The position numbers and the translations under genes are program-made. From Temnothorax longispinosus (Eukaryota > Arthropoda > Insecta > Hymenoptera > Formicidae), in NCBI RefSeq assembly GCF_030848805.1, contig NC_092367.1, positions 18,161,692 through 18,225,691 of the forward strand: a stretch of 64,000 nucleotides of DNA, in the 5' to 3' direction. Below are positions 13,901 through 28,900 of this stretch, in pieces; the first letter of the stretch is position 1; each line of letters begins with the position of its first letter. The notes under the pieces are model-generated. The model ran no database searches, was not told where the DNA came from, and saw nothing but the letters and a program-made list of their open reading frames with translations.

Positions 13901-16900
13901 AATACGAATGCCATTGATGACCATTTTCTCTTTCTTTCGTTCTCTCTCGCGTATGCACGCGAAAAAAAGTGAATCTCTCGATCATTTCTTTTTGTCTTCG
14001 AGGTACTTTGCATTTCCAGATTAGTCGCGCGATGTCACGAGAGGCAAGTTCTAACGCCGTAATGTATTCTTCAACCGAGACTTTCGCTACTGAGAGCAAC
14101 TGTCGACGATAAAATGCTCCGGTGAACGCACGACGGCGAGTAAGCACTCGTCGTCAGCAAATGAGAATTTTATTTGTCGGGAGTTTCTCTCGACAGCAAC
14201 AATCTCTTAAGTGTTGGAGAGATATCGAGTTTAGTCGGTTACATCGGTAAATTGTTGGCGGAGTGTCGATAAATAAAAAGAGAATATTATTGATGGAAAC
14301 AGTAACATGAGCTAGATAAAATAAGTTGGGATTTATTAGTTTATCCCTTTACGAGATAAGTTTTTATTAAAAAAAAAATACCCACAGTTGTTAAGGAGAT
14401 CATTCGATTACTGAATTATCTATATAAACCTTTAGTCATTATTAGATAAGCTATTAAATTGATAAATTAATTATTATTATAGAAATATATATTGTATGAT
14501 TATAAAAAGGATTAAAACTGCAACAATATATTCTGGTTTATTCCTCAGAATTATAGCAACTCCGCAATATATTAATTAACTGTATGAATAATTTGTTTAT
14601 AATCGATGAATATGAAGTAATTGCAAATATATTCGAACAATTTAACCACATCTTTGTGAAGAATTATCAATTAGCTGACTGCAAATTCTTGCAAAAGAAC
14701 GTATTATTTGATAATAATATCACAACTATATTACAATCAATAAATACCAATTAAATAAATTTAATAATGTAAAATTCTACATGTATTTTAATATTTTTTG
14801 TAGACATACAAATTCCCAAAACTTACGAATTTATATGTTTTTCTTTAAAAAAATCAAAACCATATCCTTATGTCTCTTTTTATCTTATTATCTCTCTTTT
14901 TTTGCTACAATCCGCAAACAACTGATAAATTTAGAAATTATTATTGTAACAAATATCAATTGGCAGTATATTAAGTTAGACGTGTGACCGATTAGATTCG
15001 ATCTTTCCTACACCTATCTTTGAACATCGCAGCGTATACGCGTGCACGTTTAACATATTAGCGATGACTTACGTGAATTTAGCGTATGCCACTGATCGAG
15101 AGCCACTGTACGATGCGTACATTTATATCCAGGCACACACAGGCAAAGACGTAATACACGACGATAAATGAAGTACCGGAGAGAATTTTAGACAGCGACA
15201 CGATAAAGATGGCTAACGTGCAATTAATTTTGATGAGCGCAAGAAGGGGAGGCTTACAATGTTACAATTTAGACAGATTATATTCGCGCGCGGCGTCTAA
15301 TTCGGCTCCTAATTCTGCATGCGTGAGCGTGCGTAATTCATGGACGAATACTAATGACGATATTAGTCGGTCAACGTGACTTCATTTCGACGGAATAGTT
15401 TCAGGGTCGCGAAATAAACCCCTATCTCTTAAGTAAAATACGTTTCGATCTCGTGAACGTAGAAACACAAATGTTAAAAAAAATGCAGTTAAATCTTTTA
15501 AATCAAACAAATTCGTGTATAAAGAAACATTTTGAATGCTATCTCGTGATCTTCTAACTTTCAACGTTGAAAAATATTTAACGCATGAATTACTTTAATT
15601 ATTAATTTATAAAAAATTAAACGTAAGTTTTGCAAAGCTATAAATTAAAATATAAATGTAAAATATGGTTTTTTTAATGTAGCTTACACTCTGCGATATT
15701 CATTTTCCACGCTTGTACTTCGTAAAATACGCAAAACTTTGAATTTTACGATAAATTTTAATTTTCATGAGTGATATTTCACGAGGGCCTTTTTTTCACA
15801 TACGGTGGCTCTCTTGAAGGCAAGCTTTTCATACAAGACGTATACTTCACTTATGTATATGTACACGTGTGACACATCAGACAGCGGCTGATTGTTCGAG
15901 TGGGAGAGATTATCTATATTAATTTTATATTACTATCCATAAAAGAATAAATTCGTCGCTGGAGAAAAAAGAAATTCGAGGCAATTTCGGATAATTAGCT
16001 TCGCTCCTGCATCTACCGGGTCCAATTAGCATTAATGTGTGTAATTAGTGTACCTGTTGGGAGTGTTGGGTTCTCCATGGCGGGGCCTCGTGGGGTAGAA
16101 AGTCACGTGCGTACCGCCAGTCCCTAATTTCGAGCTACGTAGTGATGTTGTAGTTGTGGTAGTTGTAGTTGTGGTTGTTGTGTTGTAGTCGATGGGTGAT
16201 GACTCGTGGTGACCGTGATGATGACGGTGATGGCTGATCATGTGATGGTGATAGTAATCGTACTTGTGGTTAGTGACGGATAGTGAATGACGTGACATAG
16301 GCGGATATGCGGGCGTGATATTTCCCCGCGCGAACGGGAGGAGGGTGGCTAACGTATATCTTATCGCCTACACATCCAAAGCAGCTCATTCCACGCATTC
16401 CAATCGCAGCTGTTATTGTTACTTCCGTTCCGATATTTCCCCTCGAATTTATTTTCCTCGCGCTGTTCGTTCCTTCATTCCCTGCGATCGGCCATCTGCT
16501 TTCTCGTCGTCGGCGTCTTTATGTCCGATATCGTGTGTTCGACAATAATGGTAGCGGCGGACGATTCGTCCCGTGACTCGCTGATTCGGTGACGTATCGT
16601 ATAATTGGATGATTCATCTAACATCCGATCTATCGAATTAGATTAATGGAACAAATTTAGCGTCATTACGCATCGCGAGTCCGAGAATAAAGTTCTTGCT
16701 TTTTGCAGAATATACATATATACATATGGTTTGTAACGTTGTGTACGAGCTGATTGTTAGATAAATTATCTCATTTTACCGAGGTCATCGAATAAAGACA
16801 TCGTGGACGAATCGTTCTTGAATTGTTCGACATGTATGGTGCAAAAAGAAAGGTAGAGGAGAACACGTGGCCTTACATGGAGCTAATTTGGAAAAGTAGG

Positions 16901-19900
16901 ATGTGTTCCTGTTTTTCTATTCACAATGGCCATTGCATGCTTTTTAAAAACTCGTATTTAATTATTATGAATAATTATCTCCTTTTTTTCGTACCTTTAG
17001 TTACCTGCTTTACGGTGGAAAAATTTAGATAATAGCAAAATTATATAAAATTATAAAAGTTATATAAATTACATTATTTTATATGAATATATTAATTATA
17101 TATTAAAAACATATAACGAAAAACACAAAAAACAGACTAATTTAGTATAATAACAATACTAATATAATATGTTAATGTAACTTAACGTGCATGTGCCAGA
17201 TATTTTTATTGCAGATATTTTAATAATTTCCTTCTTTTCCAATTCGAAAACTTAATTTCCTTTTGTTTCTTCAATGATACCCAAAGTACATTACTTCGAA
17301 GACTTCGCCTGAATTACGGCAATTAATTACGTGCAACGAGATTGCAGCTATTAATTGCTGCGCGCGCCCGCGCGCCCGTCGCGTCGGCGTCGCGCCGAGA
17401 TCGGCTTATGCCCGGAGAAATTTGTCGTGAAAAGAGAGGAAATTGGACCGAGTAGTTTCCCCCTCGGCGTCAAATGTGCGCCCTTCTTCCTCGAGCTAAT
17501 CGGAAAACGTCTTCTACACGCCCGTGGCGTCTGTTAATTCGTCACCGAGAATTTGAAGTATTCTCAGTCGAGAATCATGAGATAACATCTGTATTTCACT
17601 CGCGCACATTTTAACCGAAAGCAGGTAATTAAGAGATTGAAGCCAGTGATTAAAATCGCTGTAATTTCGACAAGTTCAAGCGTCGATGCTTTTGAACCAA
17701 GGATTTCAGTATAAAATAATGCAAAGGCATTATCACGTTTTCATTATCGCAAAGCAATTGTCTCTAGCATCAACTTTTCGAGCTTGTCGAAGTTGTATCG
17801 ATTTTAATCTCAATATAGAACACGAAGGACTTGTCGAAGGATTTCAACGGATCGGTTGAGATGAATTGGACCAGGATTAAAGGTACATGGACCGGGATTG
17901 GTGATAACATGATACAATGCTCGTGCTAAGTTGTCACAATGAACAACGAGACAGGCTTTGGTGCTAGTGCAGCTGATCGCTCAAGAGTTTTGCTCAAAGT
18001 AGTTTTCAGAGGAAGTGGAGAGAATGAGTAAAGGTTAACATTGTGCGATATTTTTTTCGGTGATAGAATGAGAGAAAGAAAGTACGAGGAGGGAGCAAAA
18101 GATTTTTCGTGCTGTTTATGTTAACGTGCTTATTCCGTTTAATTCGTGCACGAAACTGCACTCAGACAAGTGCCACGGTTCTGTCAATTTTTATTCTGTC
18201 GAATCACTCCCGACTTCGAGTGCCACTTATAAGCTATATAAACTCCGTCTAAGTCCTAAGTCTAACAGGCATGAATACGAGAGTGCAAGGAGATCGAGAT
18301 AGCGAATGCGACGTTGTTCGTGAAAAACGTTAATTATAATAATATTGTTATCTTTCCTTGGTTTTCATAAAAATTCCATTTAAATAAAACGCTGATTCGC
18401 GTAGTACGCGCTTTACTAAATTTCGCTGAAATTTACGGAAGTAAATTCACGATCTGTGAAATCAAGATCTAGTGCACGAAAAATTTGATCGTTCAATCGA
18501 ATGGAGTAACAGATAACTTCTGAACAATTTTCTCTAGAACAAATTTCGTTCGCTAATATTTTGGGCGCTTTTGCAGTAATGCAAATGCAGCAAAGCTGCG
18601 TAGGGGAGACAGGAAGTATGAAATCTTGCAAAGAAATATTGCGGATGAAAAGCGGCGCGTGTGATGAGGTGGTCATGACTAAATGAGAACGTGAACACGA
18701 CGCGTGGCAAAAGTGGATCAAAAAGCGCGGAAGAAACAAGTTCGCCGGCTACAACGGGCTTGTAGATAATAGCGGCTTTTCCGAACGACTTCGCATTCCG
18801 TATACCGAGAACGGGGTTATAAACGAAGGGAGGGCACTATGAACGCGAGGACGTATCTCGGAAGGTATACATGGTCTAGGTCTGCTCTAAAGACCGTCTA
18901 ACACGGATTGCATTAGGCAGAGCGGACATGGTGATGGCGATGTGATCACGCTGATGGCAGTGCTCTGGTGCTCGGAAACTCTTTTACGAGACTAACAAAC
19001 TAAATGCTCGTTTCGCTATGTAACAGCACAGCGGAGCAGCGACAGTTGCTGAATGAGAGTAAAGCGATGGGGGGATATTGACGCTTCAAAAATTCACGAA
19101 TTCCTGTACCATTCGGATTTAACGTGAAGACCTCTCTTTGCGATCTTGTCGACGAAAAATCGGTAAATATACGTCGAAACGTATGCAAATTTTCAAGTAA
19201 AGCGAACAGTATTTGCTTGAAATATCCAAACGCTGCAATGACTTTTTAACAGATAAATAGATGCGATTGTAACAATTTTTGTGTAATTTTTACAAAATTG
19301 CATTTTTTTCGAAATCCTGATTGCGATAAAATGCTAGATGCCTTTTTGGCGTCCGGCGACAGAAATTCTCGGCTCTGTCATCACGCGTTTTACTTCTCTG
19401 TAATATAAGTTTACGGCATATCGGAATGCACGCGTGGCGCCGTAGGGTATCGAAAATTCCATAAAATTGAGCTAGACGGTAAAGCGATACTCGTAATAAA
19501 GTGATGACCCGACAAGCGCCTCGGCAAATTTCTTTTGACACTTTCTCGGCATATTTCCTCGGAGATTTCCGCAATCCTTGTTCGCAACAAAAGCATGTAG
19601 GAACAGTAAAATCGCGTTTGTATAAGCGTGAATTTTTGAAAACTCTTGCGGCGGTGACGCGAAGGAAAGTGCTCGTACAAAACAGTTGTGAGAGAGTAAA
19701 AACCCGCGATTTTGCGTGCACGCTGAACGCGACATGGATGCGAATATATGCACGTGTGCTGGAAGACGTGTGCGTGTGTGTGTCTGGTATACGTGTACAT
19801 GTACATGTGTAAAGTCGCTGAGTGAATCTCGTCGATTTTCCACCTCTGATTCGATTTTCCTTCTCTAAGGGGAGAAACGCTGTCAAACCGGAATAAATAG

Positions 19901-22900
19901 AACATCGCGAGCTGGTTCGAAATGCACCGAAATATTTTGATTGCGAACATCGCCGATTGCACAAGTTACATCACAACAAAGAGAGTCATATCCTAAATAA
20001 ATGTAACGTACTCCGAAATTGAATTCTCTATTCTATTCATTAAACGCGCATTTCCCTACGTTTTGTACGAATTTTCGTTATTATAAATAATTACAGAAAA
20101 TTGCGTGAAGAAATGAGTCACAGCTACTGAGTTAAATTCTCGTACAAATATCCTAGTTTTAGTTGTAATAAAGCAGGCAACTTTTTTGAGGATATAGTGC
20201 ACAATTATTAAGACCTATACCAGAGATATTACACCACTTCAAAACTTCGAACGAAAATTCCTGAGTTGTTAAAATCTTTGTACACGAATTCTTGAACTAT
20301 CTACATTTCTAAATCATTGGATTCCCGAATATTTCAATTTCATTTCATAATTTTCATTTTCTTTCTCATTTTAATGTTTTTATATATCTTACAATTCTCG
20401 CACTTTTCTTAGAAGAGTTCTATTGTAAAAAATACTTCTTGAATTTCTTTTAGATTTGTTTATAATAAATTTTGAAAGTTTTCTATCTTTCGATATTTTC
20501 ACACATCCGCGAATCCCAAGATTCTCAGATCGTATTCTTATCAAATCCTCGAATGACCAGATCTTTCACGTTGTTACACCCGCAAATTTCGATCGACGAA
20601 ATTTCCGCGCCTGTTGACCGAAGATTCACCGGCTATTGCCTATCGCCGTTTCCCCGATCTCGCATGTGCATACCGTACCTTAATCTCGCCTGTATCGCAA
20701 AACACAGAACGGAAAACCCCTTTCCGTCGCTCGCGAGAGCCCAATCGATTTTGGGGGCAACGATCGAGTCACACGAGACAGGCGGGGAGAGCTCGCAATA
20801 CCCTGTTGTGGTCCCTGAATCGAGAGTAGGCTGCTCGTGTAAAGATAAGGGCTAACTCCACTCACCCCCTGGCGTTCGTTTTCTCTTTTGTCCGTTTTGT
20901 TCCTCTCTCTCTTTTTTATTTTCTCAGATCTTAGGTGAGAGAACAGAAGTTTCAAGCGTGAGCACGGCACACGGGGCAAAAAGTAAAGCCACTGGCGGTG
21001 CAATAACTGCAAGCTACTTGCAAGCAACTACTCGTACAGAACAATGGGCAGCGATTAATGTTAACGCATATGTGTACATACATAAAGTGGACAAAAAAAA
21101 TAAGCAGATTATTAATGTCGATGCGTATACACATATGCGTATCGAAAATGCGTGATGAGCGTCGATCGAAATGAGAATGATACACACATATATATATGTA
21201 TATACATATATGTACGCGATGCATGATGTATGTATACATATATATACATATATATATATTTATTTATTTATAATTATGAGTATGTATGGCGACGGATAGA
21301 AATAGCTTAAGGACCTGCTTCTGGACCGCCGACTGCATCTGCTGGAACATCAGCCTTTCCTCCTCTTTTCCTAGAACAACAGAAAGTAACGAGGAACTCT
21401 TGGAGGAACTGTTTGGTTCCAGGTTCTTGGATTGATGCAACTGTGGGTGTGTGTATGTGTATATGTGTGTATGTGTATATGCACTTGTATGTATACGAAT
21501 AAGTGATCCTAATAAAATGATCATAACAGTTTACTCAAGCGCAATTTTTGTTAATTTCTCTCTGACTCTATGTTACTATTATAATTATTTATATTATAAT
21601 TAATGCAACGTACACAACATTCCTATCGCATAATAAAAAAATTAATAAATAAAATAATATTAATTAAAAGAATTTATTTCCCCCCTTACTTGTATTTACT
21701 GTAATTGCTTCTACTCAAATTTGTAAAAATAGTTTAAAGAGCAAAATTATTTATATGTCAATGCAGCGCATCCAATTATGTATGCCAAGCGCATTTGTAT
21801 AATACCGAAATTTACTTTAATACGTATTGCGTTAAATGTGTCGAGTGAATTGAAACTTTGTTCATAACGACACCTTCCCAACTTTTGAAAGCAACTCCTT
21901 GCTTTCGCACAATTATTTTGCAATATTAATATTTTCTTGCAACATCTTTTTGGACCATGCACCGTTAGCTTCACGATAAGACCAGGACAAGTGTTTTGCT
22001 TTAATATGGATCACAATAACGATTTCGAAGCGCAGATTCGTCTGCTTAGGCGAATTGCGGTCCAAGGCTTAACGAGATAACTCGATAAGCCGTTGTAGTT
22101 GTCGTGGACGACCGACGGCATTTGCGCGAAAAATTTCGTTGCAGAGGAAATTGAGTCTTCCCTTCGTTAGGGAAGAACGATACCGGGCGTCGTATATTTG
22201 CGAACAAAATATTCGCAAATTTAAATTCTGATAACTCGCTATGTATATTTGCTACATGAAGTCATTTATGAGCAGTCGAGCACAATATATATTTGAAAAA
22301 ATTATTTGACAATCATGCGAGAAAAAAAGCTAAATAAAAGCTTGTCTCGTTAGAAGACAAGCTTTTATTTAGCTTTTTTGTAGAAATAAATGTGGACTGA
22401 AAAATCTAGCAAAAGTTAAATTTTTAATTTTATATGTGAAAATGTAAACATCTTTTTGTGTAAACTTTGCTATTTGATCACTTTTAATCCAATCTGTTTT
22501 TAGGGTTTATACACATGCTTTGTATTTTTATTTCTGGGTATTGTACATATTTTATTAAAATAGATATTTTCTTTTCTAATAATACTCGAAATATTAATTT
22601 TTTCTTATTACGCGATTTTCCAGTTCACAATTATACTCCTTAAAAAAATTGAAAGACACTAAAAGAATTGCTATTCAATTCTTTGTGCTAAAATGTAAGT
22701 TCAGATAAAAAATCGCGTCTGTCATTATGATTTTACATTAAAATAAAATTTAAGTTTATCTATTTTTATTCGATTTACCTAACTTCATCGATTTCTTATG
22801 ATTCTTTTAATCTATCTTGCGATCACACAGACATGTACTCTTTTTTGTCCACAAATTGCAGTGTTAAAATAATTAATTAATGTTAAATTAATTAATTTAA

Positions 22901-25900
22901 AAAATTGCAAGCAATGTCTCACCTATCCCCTTGTTCTGAAGCATCTCGAGGAGCTTCTTGATACTCTCATCACGAGCTTGCAGCGTTTGTTTTTGCGTTT
23001 CTATTCTTAATTCCAGCTCCTGCAATAGAAAAACATCCGCAAGGTTAATTAAAATTAAAGAAATTGCAGGTAATTAAGATTCTTCTCTTTTCACGATTCG
23101 TCGCCGAATTGTTACTGTTTTATTAAACACTTGTATTAACTCAATACTTTTATTCTTAGAAAATCTTGATAATCTTCTTAATATTTACATCAACATTTTA
23201 GATTCAATTATATCGCATATAATGAACATTTCTGAATTATATCAAATAATAATTTGGATATTCCGATTTATTTTATCATATCACATAAATGCTTTAAAAA
23301 TATTTTAAAGCGTATTTATTTTAAATTCACAAAATACATATGAATAACACGAGCTAAATGCAAAGACCACCATAAAATTTAATCAGTTGTGGAATGTCGA
23401 AATTAGGTCTTCATTAGGGATAATTGGGCAACTCAGTTACGTTCAAAATACTACTGTCTATATTAAGCCTGCGAAATTATTTCAGCATCTGCAGACGGTA
23501 CTACCGGGATCACAAAGCTTAAGGAGATTCAACACACTACACTACATAATGCACAACGCACATTAAAAAGATATCGGCACTACTTTATAAATTTCTCATT
23601 TTTATACGAAATACAAATTTATTTGAAAATAATTTACGAATAGATTCTTTGACAAATTCAGAACTATTCAGTTTCTCTTTAAAAAGTTGCCTTAAACACA
23701 TGCATTAATCATTAACCCTTGTATGGAAAAATATATATATCACTTTCTCCTAAAAATACACCAAGCTTAATCTTTGAAATTAAATAAAGAGAGATTTAAT
23801 TTATCACCAGGTCGGTGCACTGTCTTCTCGTTCTAAAAGGAGATTAACATTTCAAATAGGATAATAGGAATTTACTGCAAAATGCATATAAATAGCGAAA
23901 AATATTTTTACGTAGTTTTATCGCGCGCATTTTGTACAGTATTATTTTCGTAAAAACTGTGGAGTCCCGGTAGCTATATAATACGTATGATTGTAGTGAC
24001 CGTCAACAATGAATAGTGCCACCGCTTGAAGCCCGCATAACGAATTTAACACGCCTCTTTGACGACGGGAAAGTAATTAGTCTGGAATTAGACACCCACT
24101 GCTGGCCTTCTGCCGACGCTTTTCCCGCTGCGCGAGAAGAACACTCGCCTGGCGATATTACCTGCGAGCAGATAGCAACGTGCGCTCAGGAAATGCGAGA
24201 ATTCCCGAATGTTACGTCGACCGACAACCGATAATTAATTCAATTAAACTCTTCTAATGAAAACCTCCGCAAACTTCCGCAGTTGATGTAAATGCGTCAG
24301 TTGGCGGTATACTGCAAAAAAAAACACGTGTACTTACTGCCGGCAAGTTTGATCTCGAAATAGCATCGCGCTATCGCTAGCCCAGAGCCGCTAATTATAG
24401 TCTTGAGTAGAGTGAAACTCTGGGACATATCGAGTCAAGGTAGTCAAGTGTTAAATATATTAATGACAAATTTGGACGGAAGCTATATAAATATCGCTCC
24501 TCGTGTTGTAAATTATTGATGTCATATCACATATTAACGTTATTAAAGTATTAATATGTTAAGAAGTCAGATTACGGACCAAAAAACCAGTCAATACATA
24601 GTATATGACATCAAAAAGTCATATATTGAATCGAAGTTACGGAATAATAAAGTGAAAATGTTGTATTTGGCGTCAAGTATCTTAGACATTTCATTTCTGA
24701 AAATTTCGATCAACTCGGTTGCCGGAATCGATAATGAGAATTTGCCGAGGAACGAGAAACCGAGTGCATAAACTGGCGAATGGCCAAAGGCGACCAGTTG
24801 CTTCCCGTACGTTGTACATTTGACCTGTCTGCGACATTTCGGTCATGCTTACGAACGAATATCACTCCGCTTCTTCCGCGGGAGATTAGATTATTTCTTG
24901 AAGGGATATCTTCGTGTTCCACATATACGAATCTATCATTAACCATTTATCTTGCTGTAAAAATAAAATGTTTCTTTCATGTAAGAAAAAATGTCTAGAA
25001 CAGATTTATGTCTGTCGTGCTGCTTTTAATAAACGAGTGGAACGTGACACACCGATTGCGTGCCTGCGTATATCGATTCGACGTTACGTACGCGCCGACG
25101 CCTGTTTCGACGCCGCAGGTGGCAAACTTAACGAATTTACTGCGATGAAGTTGATATTCGCGTTGCTACCAAAATTTCCGGAAACATCCTGATCGTGTAG
25201 ACAATCGGTCGTTTACCTCGAACGCGACCTAAACCCCTCGTCTATTTCGGGTCTGCAAAGCACAGCCGTATGCATGGTGTACAAGAAGTCAATAAACCAC
25301 AGGCATATACCGCCGAACGGATTATTTTGCGAACGTGATTATTTTATTTACGATCACACGCGCTTTCACCAAACACACAAATAAACCGTAAGTAAATCAA
25401 AATGTTATCCTTTCCGGTAAAACTTCTATTATTAAATTAATAATGTGCCGTTAACGAAAGAAACTGTAAAGTTACGATATTATCATCGAACGAGTAGAAA
25501 AGATTAAAATTAATAATTAATTGCTATAAGAAATTGCTACTATTGTCTACTGCTTACTGACGTCTAACTTTACTTTGAAACTAACATTGCATATATACAC
25601 TGATATTTATAAGACAAATAAAAGCATTATAAATTATATAAAATAGATATGTCATTAAAGTCTCGGAATATTCAAGAGGAAGAAACCGGACAGAGGCTCG
25701 ACGCGTTCTCTTGAATACGTTCGGAATGCTGGTGTACGTGACAGACGTCCGCAGCGGTGTCAGACGATCGGAAGATAGCGCGAGGTCCAATATACTTGGC
25801 AGCCGCGAGAAAATTTTCACAAATGTCAGGGAAACTCTCGAGGCTGTCGGCGAGAAAGAAGAAAACAAGGAAAAAGAGAGAAAGACGGACTGGGAGGCGC

Positions 25901-28900
25901 CTACGGCTCTTTCACGCATCGATCCCTTGAAGAGTCTCCTCCGTTTTATACTTCCATTTACCGCACTTACTTATCCCTATTATTCCCGAGGTATAATGGG
26001 ATCCTCCTTCGAGGGCGCGATTATTCCAGCGGCGTTCCAATCTTCCCGATAGTGTGCGTCATTCTACTTCGAGACCGAGACTGAATTATTTTCGACGTAA
26101 GACGTGAAAAACCGGCCTAGTCCCGCCGATTAAGATTAATGTCACAAACCGCGCAGCTGGAAATTTGTTTTTCTCTCGGAAAAATAATTCAACAAAATGC
26201 AGAAAACACTGACTTACAGCTCCATTTTACGGGAATAACTTTGCGTCATACAGTAAAAAGAGCTGTTAGAAACAGTTAATGCACTGGAAAATAATATATG
26301 GCATCCAGACGTCTATGACGTTAATGTTCACCTTTATCGTATCACGAAGTATGGCAATTTCGCGAGTCAGGTGCTCGTTCTCATTGTACAAAACTTCCAT
26401 TTGTTGCTGCATCTCGACGCTCGGCCCGCGCATCCTCATTCTGAGCTCCTCTTCCAGTTGACGGACCATCATGCTTTGTTTCTGTAATACAAAATAGCAC
26501 ATAATTATTTTAAGGATTTAGTGATCTTCATTATTAACAAATATTGAAAAAATGTTCAAATATTTATAACACTTTATCGCGTTCTTTTTTTTATTCGAAA
26601 CTTTTTATCTTTTAAATTCTTAGATTATTTCAAATTTCATTGAGATTAGGAGAATTAGAATTGGTAATAATAACTATAATCATAATTGCTATGGAGCTGG
26701 AGAGATAATTATATTTCGCGTATTAAGGTTACTACTTTTAGTTCTAATTTTAGAAACAATGTACAACGAAGCGGTTCTTGAAACAGACAATCTTAACAAT
26801 TACGAATTGCACTCAAAATATTAACAAGAAGCAGACGGTCGTCGTGAAAGTTCACTTGTGCACGCGTCGCTACGTCGACAGTCATATTACACAACCGGAA
26901 ACGCGGTTACTTGTCTCCGTCGTATGAACCATTTACTTTCACATGGATGTACTTTCGAGTGGTATTGTTCCACCCAAGCTCTTTGGTCTGGGCTCGTTAG
27001 ACATCGTTAATGACGCCGACGGCGCGACATAAGCGCGTGGGTGGACAAAAGTCGCGTCGCGAAAGAAAGAAGAAAAGCTTCCTAACTGCACTTCCGGCAC
27101 AAAGCGATTAACAAACGCGTATGTTGCATATCGATACGCTGTCTTGTTGACTAAAGAACTTTGAACGACACACGTCTTCTCGTTACACTGATTAAACGAG
27201 TGTTTTAATTTTATCTAAATTCAGAGACTTTGTTCCTGAAAGTAAATATATACTTTTCGTTGTGTATTTTTTGTATGTAAAAAAAGGAAGATGGAAACTA
27301 GCGTTCAGATCCCTCCCTTGTATTGTGAAACAATATCTTTCAGTTACGGTACCCAATATTTACTTTTAAAATAAATGATAAAAAACAATAAATTAAAAAG
27401 TAGCAAATAAATAATAAAAATATGAAATTTGAAAATAGATAGCAAATAATAAAAGGAAAAAATTCAGTCCGTAAATGACAATCAAAAAAGGTCAATTAAT
27501 CTAATTTTTGAGTTTACAAAAGTAGTCCATCATCTTTGTTGTATAGCAGTAATGTATATTTTTGCATATAAATGTGTGAACAATAGTAAATTTTATTCTG
27601 AATAAAGATTACAGCATATTACATAATCTGTTGCAATACAATGTAAAATGACGAAATCCATCAAGGAACGTAATTAACTGACAAAAAACAATTTTTTGGT
27701 AAAAAAGATGATCGGTTTACGGTAAAAAATATCTATACGCGTGCAAAAGATTTCATCGAAATGTTATCGGTTGCATGGGAGGACCACGCAATTAGTATCG
27801 CGAACGTGTAACGAGAGAAGCACTAGTAAACGAATATTCTCCAATTCCTACGGAAACCAATGCGTTCAATATTACCGTTTGACCTAATTTGGCGTGCGTG
27901 GAATCAGTGCTATGCGACGTCATGGGGAGGTGAGATGCGGAGGCAGAGGATTGCATTCTAGCATGTATGACGTCATCTCCCCCGTTAATCACCCATGATC
28001 GCTACGTGATACATTCGCATCATGGCCGAATTTTACTTTTTACTTGCAAAAGTCTTCGACATCATCGACAGTACATCGAGCGAAGTCTATTACGTCTCAT
28101 AACTGTCCCAATATTTATTATATTATACTATATTTTATTAATTTAATGTTGTCCTTTTAGTGATTATATATATTTCATTTATGTACCCCATATATTTATA
28201 CCTTTTAATATTAAAAATTTTTAGCTACATTTCAAATTAAATCCGCTCATAAAATCGACAATTAATTAAGGCTACTTTACTATTTACATGTTTACAACTT
28301 ACTAACTCGTCAAAATCCTATTTAATTTAATCCTATCAAACTCTTTAATTAAGAATTCAATTGAATTTTTGTTAAAGAGCAATCAGATGCTTTAACTGTG
28401 TATAAATGTTTTGGACATGTCGTCCGCTTTTTATTAGAATTCGCAAGACATTTATGACATGATATAACGCAAAACTCGATAAATACGTGATAAAAGGACC
28501 GGCAATATTGTCATGTTCGATGCATATTCACGTAAATATCGAATATAGTGAGTTATAAGTGCTCGTAATATCGTCAAGAACAAATGCTGTTTAACGCTTT
28601 AGCACGTCGTTCGGTGTCAGATTCTCGTTAAAATACATATAAAATTTACAGCGAGTGCTAAAATGTTCTTATCGATTTTACCATTTTATTAGACCAACTA
28701 ATAAAAGAAATACTGTTTGGAGACATTTGATAATAAGAGTTCAAGGATGCACTCAAAATATTGTTAGACGAGATAATAATTCCCGAATAATCCTTGTACA
28801 AAGGATGCTATAAATATTGCGTAAACATTTCGTGGAGATCCGACACGAACGGGAGAGTGGGAATCAAAGAAGGAAGAAGGAATATGGGGGTTTGGAGTTT

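Larger units (their letters stand above)
10961..21314 (-). other. brp: brp intron 4 (10.35 kb)
   Basis: AT-rich intron with GC-richer islands near 11.65-12.75, 13.0-13.35 and 18.9-19.2 kb. Long TA/CA-rich microsatellite stretches lie at about 13.5-13.75 and 21.18-21.26 kb. It contains the doubtful coding exon at 16054-16298. Other ORFs, including a 166-codon plus-strand one at 12305-12805, have no recognisable features. Confidence 0.7.

Noticed and set aside
13875..14147. Minus-strand ORF of 90 codons with a helix-like stretch
   Set aside because: Possible chance ORF. Neither neighbouring splice-site phase fits a brp exon and no family is recognised.
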